Shown here: positions 11,275 to 20,000 of the stretch, one piece after another
How the letters are laid out: every line of letters starts with the position of its first letter
Position numbering within the stretch: position 1 is the stretch's first letter
Notes under the pieces: generated by a model
Databases searched by the model: none
Told to the model about the DNA's origin: nothing
Seen by the model: the letters and a program-made list of their open reading frames with translations, nothing else
Assembly (NCBI GenBank): GCA_011503125.2
Contig: WWBZ02000018.1
Coordinates: forward strand, 81,620-145,619
Direction: 5' to 3'
Length of the DNA: 64,000 nt
From: Botryosphaeria dothidea
Lineage: Eukaryota; Ascomycota; Dothideomycetes; Botryosphaeriales; Botryosphaeriaceae
Made by a program: the position numbers and the translations under genes

Positions 11275-11336
11275 TTACCGGGGGGAAGGTCCCCTTTAGG
11301 GGCCTGACCGGAGGGACAGTCCCCCTCGGGGACTAG
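11275..11336. repeat. GC cluster, family A
   Basis: Contains GGAAGGTCCC, AGGGGCCTGACCGGAGGGAC and AGTCCCCCTCGGGGACTAGG: three small hairpins in a row. Near-identical copies are at 12580-12642 and 31068-31121; relatives at 34543-34592 and 50918-51004. Confidence 0.85.
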
Positions 11337-11449
11337 GTTATTACCCACTGCTTTTCGCGTATATTTATAAAGGGGCGGGAATAAAAAGGTTTAAAGCCCT
11401 TTATGTAATACATCAAGATATTATATATAAAAAAGTTATTTTTTTTTTA

Positions 11450-11500
11450 TTAAGATTCGCTGATTTATCATCGTAAACGTTCAAGTCATATTTCGGATGT
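11450..11500 (+). pseudogene. 3' half of a tRNA-Leu
   Basis: TTAAGATTCGCTGA..., CGTAAACGTTCAAGTC and TTTCGGAT correspond to the anticodon, T-arm and acceptor side of tRNA-Leu (compare GTGAACGTTCAAGTCG in the gene at 9611). No 5' half precedes it; see 9488-9526. Confidence 0.65.
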
Positions 11501-11613
11501 GAATTGTATATAATTTAACATTTTTATATTATCTTTATAATAGACCCAATCGTCAATAGGTTACGGGGTTTATTATCTAATTCAATATATTTAAATATAT
11601 AGTATTATAATAA

Positions 11614-11687
11614 GACCCTGTCGACAAGTCTGGTTAAGTCATAACTCTTTCACTGTTAGATCCAGGGTTCGAACCCCTGCAGGGTTA
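11614..11687 (+). tRNA. trnE: tRNA-Glu (UUC)
   Basis: Acceptor GACCCTG/CAGGGTT, anticodon stem TAAC/GTTA with loop CTTTCAC giving UUC, T-arm CAGGG TTCGAAC CCCTG. A 3' half copy is at 13100-13142. Confidence 0.9.
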
Positions 11688-11807
11688 ATATACGTTGAAT
11701 TATTATTTTAAAGTTAAGTATTAGTTTGAAAGCTAGTTATAGTATATTGACTTTTTAAATATGATAGTTTTTTTCGTAAATAATTTATAATATTTATTAA
11801 TGATGAA

Positions 11808-11897
11808 TCCCGCCGGGGGGGGGGGGGGGGAGCCCGACTTTGTCGGGCGACGGGTCCCCCGGAGGTTTGGGTCCCCTCGCTACGTGAGGTGGGGGCC
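11808..11897. repeat. GC cluster with a G homopolymer
   Basis: A run of about 16 G, then AGCCCGACTTTGTCGGGC hairpin, then GGGTCCCCCGGAGG and a G-rich tail. The homopolymer length is unsafe in any assembly. Confidence 0.7.
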
Positions 11898-12056
11898 AAA
11901 CTAAAAATTTTTAATTTGTATAATTATTAATAATTTATAGGTTATGTTACAGGTATTAATTAAGTAATTAATACTTTATGTTTCAAATTTATAATATTTT
12001 ATGTGTATTTTTGAATCATGTATATTTTTATTGTGTAGCGAATAAAAAAATATATA

Positions 12057-12131
12057 GGAGGATGTAGTTCAATAGGTAGAACAACTGTATGTGGCACAGT
12101 AAGTTCCCTGTTCAAGTCAGGGCGTCCTCCC
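12057..12131 (+). tRNA. trnH: tRNA-His (GUG), copy 1
   Basis: Acceptor GGAGGAT/GTCCTCC, anticodon stem ACTGT/ACAGT, loop ATGTGGC giving GUG. Nearly identical to the copy at 16498. Confidence 0.9.
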
Positions 12132-12168
12132 CTTTTTATCTCAAAGAGCCCTATTCTCACATTATAGT

Positions 12169-12241
12169 ACCAGAATAGTTCAATTGGTTAGAACGTTAAT
12201 TTCATGCATTAAGAATGAGAATTCGAGTTTCTCTTTAGGTT
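12169..12241 (+). tRNA. trnM: tRNA-Met (CAU), copy paired with trnH copy 1
   Basis: Same body as the gene at 16590 (anticodon stem TTAAT/ATTAA, loop TTCATGC), but the acceptor ACCAGAA/TTTAGGT carries a mismatch where the other copy has a perfect GCCAGGA/TCCTGGC. Possibly the decaying copy. Confidence 0.75.
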
Positions 12242-12436
12242 AATACTTTTTGTGTATATACATTTTGTCTTGCTTTTTTAAGCTTAAAAAAGTAAACTAT
12301 TCATAAGGAGGGGATATGAATAATAACTATCTTATACTATAATATATAGTATTTAATTGTTAATCCTGTTTCTTCTACTCCTTTTTATTGCACAATATAT
12401 TGTGCAATAAAAGAAAAACATAAGAATTATATTGAG

Positions 12437-12820
12437 ATGAAAAATTTATTTACCCCTGTAAAATGTTATTCTAATGCAGATATCAACAAACAAGTTATAC
12501 TTAGCGATAATAAAGGTAAACTTACCCGAAGGGTAGGTCCATTAGGGCCTGCCCGAGGGTCAGTCCCCCCCCCCGGGACTTACCCGGAGGGAAGGTCCCC
12601 TTCAGGGGCCTGACCGGAGGGACAGTCCCCCTCGGGGACTAGGTATATATAAGTGTAAATCTAGAAATAGTGGTAAAATTTACATATTTATCAAACACAA
12701 GCTATCTTTTCTCCTATAAAATAAGCTGCTGAATACATAGAATCTGATTATTCTTATGTTGCTAAATGTATAATAAATAATATACCTTGTAAAGGTATAT
12801 ATACAATTTACCCCTGGTAA
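12437..12820 (+). pseudogene. Miniature GIY-YIG endonuclease remnant
   Basis: It starts MKNLFTPVKCYSNADINKQ and reaches DNKGK, where GIY-YIG genes in this window continue into the catalytic motif. A 120-bp pair of GC clusters follows, then KCKSRNSGKIYI, then a jump to the C-terminal repeat module (AAEYIESDYSYVAKCI, NNIPCKGIY). The catalytic middle is deleted and a stop lies within. Confidence 0.65.
12524..12642. repeat. Two adjacent GC clusters, family A
   Basis: First cluster 12524-12578 (ACCCGAAGGGTAGGTCC, GGGCCTGCCCGAGGG), second 12580-12642 almost identical to 11275-11336. They lie inside a GIY-YIG remnant. Confidence 0.82.
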
Positions 12821-13099
12821 ATTATTTAAGGGTTTTCTTCTCCCGTACGGGAGGGGTAGTTCCATCAGTAATAGTAAAAAGAGATTAATTTTCTATATAG
12901 TGTTTTCCTAATTCCCTTCTTTTTTTAGTAATTATTTTAATTTAATTATTATTATTTAAAATGAAGCAGAGGGGATATGTGGAAAAGGAGTATAAATATT
13001 AATGGACGTTATTATCTATCGCGGGGAGGGGTGGGTATAAGTGGACGATAATACAATATTTTTAGTTTTAGAGTATGTTTATAAAAAAATTTTTTTTAA

Positions 13100-13142
13100 T
13101 TCTTTCACTGTTACAACTAGGGTTCGAATCCCTGTAGGGTTA
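13100..13142 (+). pseudogene. 3' half of a tRNA-Glu
   Basis: TTCTTTCACTGTTA and AGGGTTCGAATCCCTGTAGG match the anticodon-to-acceptor half of the tRNA-Glu at 11614. No 5' half precedes it. Confidence 0.7.
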
Positions 13143-13172
13143 CTTTAATTCAATATATTATACAAAGGTGAA

Positions 13173-13244
13173 GGGGGTATAGTCTAATTGGTAAGACAGC
13201 GATCTTGCTCATCGTTATTTTAGGTTCGAGTCCTGATATCTCCA
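13173..13244 (+). tRNA. trnA: tRNA-Ala (UGC)
   Basis: Acceptor GGGGGTA/TATCTCC, anticodon stem GCGAT/ATCGT, loop CTTGCTC giving UGC. Confidence 0.9.
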
Positions 13245-13851
13245 GTAGTGTTATTTATGGTGTTTAATTTTATTTACAGAATAGCAATATCCTTTTTGTT
13301 TTTTTTTAATAAAGTGCTTAAGTTATCGATACATCTTATATGTTTTAGTGTATTTTTTTTAGCGTTAAAAAAAGTATTTTTTAGCTAAAAAATAAAAAAC
13401 ATAAGAAGTATAGCGTATTAATAGGATGTTGAGGTTTATAATATCTAAATAATAATGTATATGTATAAATTTAAGTAGCTAAATTTTTTAGTGTACTACT
13501 TTAAGTATAATATATCATTTTAATGATAAATACAAAATTATTAAACAACTTTTTTTACATTTTTTATTATAAATGTATAGGGACGGTCTTAATAACCAGT
13601 CCCTTCCCTTCCTTTCCCCCCCCATTCTTTTACATCGGGCCAGACCCGTTCTGGATCTTACCGATCTCCTTATTTTTTTTTTTTCGTTATGTAATTTCTT
13701 GCGTAGTAATAATTTACTAGTACCGTCGGTATCTTGCCTTCTCCATCGAGGAATAAACATAAATTAGGGGGGTGGGAAAAGGTATTTATATTAAATCTAA
13801 AACTAATAATTAATTTATTTATGTAATATAATTAAAAAGCCCCCCCCCTAC
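13245..13851. other. Spacer with poly-T hairpins
   Basis: AT-rich. It holds an inverted AT element at about 13667-13725 (TTTTTTTTTTTCGTTATGTAATTTC, a diverged member of the family at 14672 and 15598, positions given here rather than the full motif) and C-rich runs near 13612-13625 and 13840-13848. No gene seen. Confidence 0.45.
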
Positions 13852-13900
13852 GGGAGAAGAAGCTCAATTGGTAGAGCGGAACTCTTTTACATCGGTATTT
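13852..13900 (+). pseudogene. 5' half of a tRNA-Lys-like gene
   Basis: AAGCTCAATTGGTAGAGC is a good D-arm and the following CTCTTTTAC gives anticodon UUU, but no 3' strands pair. trnK would be expected between trnF and trnL in this cluster, and no intact trnK is found anywhere in the window. Confidence 0.55.
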
Positions 13901-13982
13901 TTGTTTTGATTTAAAGGCTTAATTAGGTAAATTTATATTTATTATAATCTAAATAATAGTGTGCAAATCTTTCTTAGGCTAA

Positions 13983-15015
13983 ATGAAATACAACAATACA
14001 AAACATAGAATATATTATGGATTTAAAGCTTTTTACCTTATAAATAAAAGTTATAGTTCAAGCACATTACAAAATGTCACAGCAGGTTCAAAAGTACAAG
14101 AGAAGTTAGAATTAGGATTAAAAGAAATTTTACAACAAGATGTTACAATATTGCCAGAAACATCGGAAAGGAATACATTGCATAAATTAAATATTGTACC
14201 TATAAAATATTATCATAACGCAGAATTATCTAAATATATAGCATATAAAGATAATAAAAATAAATCAGGTATATACCGTTGAACTAATTTAATTAACGGT
14301 AAATATTATATTGGATCTTCACTAAATTTAAGCAAAAGATTAAAAACATACTATAGTATAGTTCACATGAAGAACAAGCTAGAAATATCGAATAGTATTA
14401 TATACCTATCATTACTTAAAAATGAATTTAGAAATTTTAGTTTAGAGATATTAGAATATTGTGATGAAAACGAATTAATTTCCTCCTGTAGGGGAGAGAA
14501 CAATATTATATTGATAATTTAGAGCCTGAGTATAACATTTTAAAGATAGCTGCTTCGCGTAAAGGATTTAAATTATCCGCAGAAACTAAAACTATGATAA
14601 GTAATGCTTTAAAGGGAAGAGTTTTTTGAGAAGATTCGTCTTTCCTCCGGAGGGAGGAATCCACGCCCGCCTAATTTTTTTTTTCGTTACGTAATTTCGA
14701 AAATGTATTTTCGAAATTACTAGAAAAAAAATAAAGGCGGCTAGATTCTATAGAAAGAATGAAAACAGCAGCTGTAGGTAAAAAAGGTATTAATACATCA
14801 TTTTATGGTAAAAACACACTGATGAAAGTAAAGCTAAAATGGCTTCAAAGATGCATATCTCTGTTAAAATTACAAATATACAAACAAATGAAACTTTATC
14901 ATTTAAAGGAAATGAAGAAGCCTCTAAATATTTAAACATAGGAGAATCTACATTACGTAGATACAAAAAAAGTAGGGCATTATATTTAGATAAATATTTA
15001 ATAGAAAATAGTTAG
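13983..15015 (+). pseudogene. Freestanding GIY-YIG endonuclease, broken
   Basis: A 99-codon leader ends in DNKNKSGIYRW and runs through TGA (Trp) into GKYYIGSSLNLSKRL and FRNFSLEILEYCDENELIS, the GIY-YIG nuclease core. A short GC insert near 14485-14500 shifts the frame before LEPEYNILKIAASRKGFKL. A composite GC/AT element at 14639-14752 splits the tail, which ends with a helix-turn-helix-like module (EASKYLNIGESTLRRYKKS). It lies in the tRNA cluster between trnK-like DNA and trnF and has no intron core of its own. Confidence 0.78.
14639..14752. repeat. Composite element: GC arms around an AT hairpin
   Basis: GC arm with CCTCCGGAGGGAGG and ending CCACGCCCGCC, then an AT hairpin at 14672-14734 (poly-T, CGTTACGTAATTTCGAAAA, TTTTCGAAATTAC, poly-A), then the closing arm GGCGGCT. 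It is flanked by AGATTCG and AGATTCT, an imperfect 7-bp direct repeat. Confidence 0.8.
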
Positions 15016-15051
15016 ATATTCTATATAGGCTTTTATTACAAAGAAAAAAAA

Positions 15052-15124
15052 GCTCGAGAAGCTCAATTGGTAGAGCATGGTCCTGAAGAGACTGGGGTTA
15101 TAAGTTCGAATCTTATCTTGGGCA
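15052..15124 (+). tRNA. trnF: tRNA-Phe (GAA)
   Basis: Acceptor GCTCGAG/CTTGGGC, D-stem GCTC/GAGC, anticodon stem TGGTC/GACTG with loop CTGAAGA giving GAA. Confidence 0.9.
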
Positions 15125-15242
15125 TGTATATAAGGGGGAAATTAGGTATAATAGATTTATTCTTGATCTTTATTATCCTCTCCGCTTTTAGGATTAATAC
15201 TTTTTTACATAAACTTTAAATTTTGCCCATATAACTAAATCA

Positions 15243-15326
15243 ATGGGTATGCTGAAATCTGGTAGACAGGTCCCGCTTAGGACGGGATGATATTAACTCA
15301 TGTAAGTTCAAGTCTTACTACCCATA
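15243..15326 (+). tRNA. trnL: tRNA-Leu (UAG)
   Basis: Acceptor ATGGGTA/TACCCAT, anticodon stem TCCCG/CGGGA with loop CTTAGGA giving UAG, long variable arm. Confidence 0.93.
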
Positions 15327-16229
15327 TATCCTACTTTTCCTATATACGGTGTAAAAGTATAATATCATAATTTATGCTTATAGTTTTTTTATCTGTAAGT
15401 ATAATTTATTTATTTATATATAGCGAATACTATATCTAGAGTTATTAAATAAAAAAAATTATTATATTTAAGATTAATATCAATCTATAACTCTATTAAT
15501 GTTACAGTTATATTATTATCTAAATATTTTTAATTCTTAGCACTTCCCGCTTTATTTTTTTTTTAATATATAGCGCGGGAGGTGCCACGCCCCCCCCCCT
15601 AATTTTTTTTTTCGTTACGTAATTTCGAAAATGTATTTTCGAAAATACTAGAAAAAAAAATAAAGGGGCTAGCACTTAAATAATAAAGAATTTACAGCTA
15701 TAGTGTTTTAATAAAGTACTACTCTCCCTCCCCTTTTTTTAATGAGTATTTTTAAGTATAAATATGAAAAAAATTAAAAAGATTTTTAATTTTTTTTTGC
15801 TTTAGGAGGAGTTAGTACTTATTATTGCGTAATAATATACATAACAAAATAATTCTTTTTAATTACATAAAAGATTTAAAAAAAAGAGTTATTAATATAA
15901 AATCATATAAACCGTCAAACTATTAGTAAATTTTTATCTCTTTAGGTTATATATCAAATATATAATTTAAACGCTGTTTTTATTAACATTACTTGTATTA
16001 AATATATTTATTTAATAGGAGTACAATAAAGTTATTTTTTTATTAAAATATATAATTTTTTTTGTTATATAGGTAATCCTTTATATATTTTTTTATCTTT
16101 TAAAAGTATATGATTATGTTGTTTATATCGTGGGCATTAAATTAATACTTTTATCTTTTAATGTTATATTATGTAATATATTCTGTATTTGCTTTTTTAT
16201 AAACATCCTGTATTAAATTATAAACAGCA
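15327..16229. other. Spacer with one composite mobile repeat
   Basis: AT-rich, no gene recognised in 0.9 kb apart from the composite GC/AT element at 15546-15670. Confidence 0.5.
15546..15670. repeat. Composite GC/AT element with 7-bp target duplication
   Basis: Flanked on both sides by AGCACTT (15539-15545 and 15671-15677). GC arms (CCCGC..., GCGGGAGGTGCCACGCCCC, closing GGGGCT) enclose an AT hairpin at 15598-15662 nearly identical to that at 14672-14734. The exact 7-bp repeat suggests insertion by transposition. Confidence 0.83.
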
Positions 16230-16303
16230 TCCGGGGTAGACGAATAGGTAAAGTCATGATTTTTTGGTAGTCATATTTGGGTGTTCGACTCACCCCTCCG
16301 GAA
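16230..16303 (+). tRNA. trnQ: tRNA-Gln (UUG)
   Basis: Acceptor TCCGGGG/CTCCGGA, anticodon stem TGATT/AGTCA with loop TTTTGGT giving UUG. Confidence 0.9.
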
Positions 16304-16497
16304 TTTATTAACCGTAAATAGTATTTTCAATATTTATTAATGAGGATCCCCTTTTTTTAATTTTTTTAATTACTTTCCTTACACCTTACTACTTATAATT
16401 TTATAATAAAAAAAATAAAATTAAATAAGGAAGGGATAAATAATATAGAAAAATTATTATATGGACTGTATTCGTGTTCCGTTGAATAAAGTATATA

Positions 16498-16572
16498 GGA
16501 GGATGTAGTTCAATAGGCAGAACAACTGTATGTGGCACAGTAAGTTCCCTGTTCAAGTCAGGGCGTCCTCCC
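16498..16572 (+). tRNA. trnH: tRNA-His (GUG), copy 2
   Basis: Identical in all stems and loops to 12057-12131 except one D-loop base. It follows trnQ, the usual place. Confidence 0.92.
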
Positions 16573-16589
16573 CTCTTTTATAATTTTAA

Positions 16590-16662
16590 GCCAGGATAGT
16601 TCAATTGGTTAGAACGTTAATTTCATGCATTAAGAATGAGAATTCGAGTTTCTCTCCTGGCT
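16590..16662 (+). tRNA. trnM: tRNA-Met (CAU), copy paired with trnH copy 2
   Basis: Acceptor GCCAGGA/TCCTGGC fully paired, loop TTCATGC giving CAU. Closes the tRNA cluster before cox3; probably the functional copy of the pair. Confidence 0.92.
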
Positions 16663-17036
16663 TATAGTTACAAAATAAAACATATTTAATCTTTATAATT
16701 GTTTTATTAAGTAAAGCCTTGAAAGGGGTGGGCTAAGAAGAATAACAGATAATCTTATTATAAACCATTTAATGTTAATTATCTTGTTAACCGTGTTTCT
16801 TTACTCCTCATTTATTTCACAATAATTTATCATGATTTCACCCTTTCAATCTATGGAAGCGGTAGGTCTATCTAGTCTCCTACGACCTGTCTTACCAGCA
16901 TACATGCAATAGGGAGGAGGGGAGGCGGAGTCCTGACCGACAGGAAAAGTATTTTATTGTATTGCAATAAAATATGTAACGAAAAAAAAATTAAAGTGAA
17001 AAAGTAAAAGAAAAACATGTGTCTTAAAAATTTTAA
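16663..17036. other. Spacer upstream of cox3
   Basis: Contains a GC patch at 16905-16945 and an AT hairpin at 16949-16995 (TATTTTATTGTATTGCAATAAAATATG followed by CGAAAAAAAAA, related to the AT hairpin family). No gene seen. Confidence 0.5.
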
Positions 17037-20000
17037 ATGTCTAACATTCAAAGAAGTAATTTCCAAGCACATCCGTTTCATTTAGTGTCACCATCACCTT
17101 GACCATTATATTCAAGTATAAGCTTATTAACTCTTACTACTTCAGCTGCTTCAACTTTCCACGGGTTTTCTAATGCAGGATACGTATTAGGTATAGCACT
17201 TGTTACATTAGTTTATACTATGTCATTATGATTCCGTGATATAATATCAGAGGGTAGAGTATGATTAAAACGTACTATACTGTCTATTTATAATTTAAAT
17301 ATTGCTAAAGCTATCCATAGTAAATAAGTAGAAAAAGCTCTAGATAATTATAGAGCTAATAATAAACATTATAAATTATATGCTAATAATAATAATTTAG
17401 GTTATTATATAGCAGGTTTATTAGAAGGTGATGGTCATATATCTCTTCCTGCTTTAGGTACTACTACTTTAAACCGAGTACTTAATCCTAGAATAGTCTT
17501 TACTTCACATATTAGTAATTTAGGTTTATATGCTTTGATACAATCTAAATAGGGTAATATAGGTCGTTTTCAAATGATAGGAAATAATACTATTCGTTAT
17601 ATTATTGGAGATAAAAATGGTATTATATCTTTTATTAATTTGATACACGGTAAACTTAGAACACCTAAAAATATAAGATTTAATGACTTAATTAATTTCA
17701 TTAATATCAAATATTCTACTAATATATCAGAAAGTTTATTAGATAGTTCACATTTTTCAAATAATAGTTGGTTTCCAGGCTTTACCCCCTTTTTTTTTTC
17801 AGCAAGATTAAAAGGGGTAAATTTATAATGTAATACTAGCAGCTTACCTTAAATTATTAATAATTTAGCAATATTTAAATTATAAATATTCAGAACAAGT
17901 TTGAAAAAAAAAGAAAAAAAAGTATGTATGACAATAAGTACCAGTCTGTTTAAAAGTTTTATAATTTTAAATTTTATTGCTTCCGAATTAAGATTTAATT
18001 GTAATGCAAATAACTCATTACAAAAGAATTTATCTGCAAGATCGTCAAATAGAAAGAATTAAAATAATTCCTGTACTGCTTTAGTAGTCTGAGGAACTAA
18101 TTTAGGATCTACCACTAAATATGGTAGATTTACTAAGCTAGTAAGAGAAATGATAGTTTTACCTTTTTATCATGAAAGTATAGTAGTTGGTTTATTACTA
18201 TCGGATGGTTGATTATCTCTTTCCCAATCTAATACTGTTAAAAATGCTAGATTAGGATTTAAAGTCCTTAGATAAATTTGAGTATGTTTGATTCGTTTTT
18301 AATGTGTTAAGTCATTATTGCGAAAGATATCCTTATACATATTCTAATATTAGATGGGGTAAAATTCACCCTAGTATAACTATAACTACTAGAGCTTTAC
18401 CTTGTTTTACTTTACTTTATAATATTTTTTATATTGACAATAAAAAGGTAATTCCTTCTAATATTTATGATATATTAACACCTGTGGCCTTAGCTCATCT
18501 AATAATGGGTGACGGGATATATCAAGGTGGAGGTATAATACTATGTACTGACTCTTATTCATTAGAGGGTGTAGTAAGATTAATTAACGTATTAATTATA
18601 CGTTACAGACTGAATCCTACTGTGCATACAGACAGAGGTAGATATATAATTTATATCCCTAAAAACTCTATGCTTATGTTGATACCTGTGATAAAACCAC
18701 ATATGGTACCTAGTATGCTTTATAAGTTAGGTATTTAATTCGGTATTTTACTTTATTAATTTTATATTCTTTATTATTTTTAAAAAATATATATAAATAA
18801 ATGTAATCGGATAATATAATAAATTGTTTATCTTTGTTTGTATTAAACTTTAATTTTGGGATTAAATACATTGAAAGTAAAGCTAAATCAGATGCTCGTA
18901 AGAGATCTGTTAGTGAAAATGTAAGTCTCAAATTTAGATTGGATCAGCGTTCATTTGATAAATCTACATCTTCTTCCATGAGACCTTTTATGGAAAAATT
19001 GGCTTTATTTTTATCTTGTAATCTTAAAAGTTATACCAATAATATGGGCTCAGAAATACTATCTGTAGGCGTATCATCTATAAATAGTATAACATTTCTT
19101 GTAGATTATTTTAATGAATATCCTTTATTAGGTGATAAGTTAAAAGCTTATAAGAAATGAGAGGTAGTTTATGGTATGATTTTATCTAAAGAACATATTA
19201 CTGATGAAGGAAGATTAAAAATTAGATCTTTAATAGGAAAAATATAAATAAATTATAAAAAAAAATTAGATCTTTAATAGGAAAAATATAAATAAATTAT
19301 AAAAAAAAATTAAATATAAATATTAATTTTAGACAGTTTTGGTATTTTATGTGCCCTTTTTAAATTTAACTAATTGCTGAAAATTCTTATTATAAAAAGA
19401 CAATCAGCAGGAAACGAACGGATGGATAAATATCCTAGTAGAGTCTTCAGAGACTATATGTTAAAATTTAATACCTTAAAAGTAGTATATTTAACCTATT
19501 AAGTAAGAGATAGTCCAAAAAATATAGAAATATATTTTTTTTTGATATATTTAGGTAACCATACGAAAAATAAATGTGGATTAAAGCTAATTTCTTTTAA
19601 AGCTCCTTTAAAAGAAAGACTGGTTAAATTAACAGTTAGAAATATTCACACAGGTAGAACTAACCAATTAGGTTATTATCTTGCAGGATTAATTGAAGGA
19701 GACGTATCTATCATACTTAGACAGGGTAAAAGATAAAATATTTCACCTAAAAGTTTTTACTTTTGGTAAAAATGAAATTCCTATGTATGAAAGATTACAG
19801 AAAATTTTAAACACAGGGGTTATATACTCAGAAAACAGAGGAGTATGTAGATATAGTATTACTAACGCCGATGAGGTTATTAATGTTATTAACCATGTTA
19901 ATGGTAAGTTCCGTACACCTAAGATTCTAGCTTTATATAAAGCTATAGACAATCTTAATAAGTGGCGAAACGTTAATATAATTAAATTGCCTTTAGATAC

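Noticed and set aside
13960..13982. 3' half of the trnK-like gene (GTGCAAATC, TTTCTTAGGC)
   Set aside because: Its strands do not pair with the 5' half at 13852, so the two are not joined into one tRNA.
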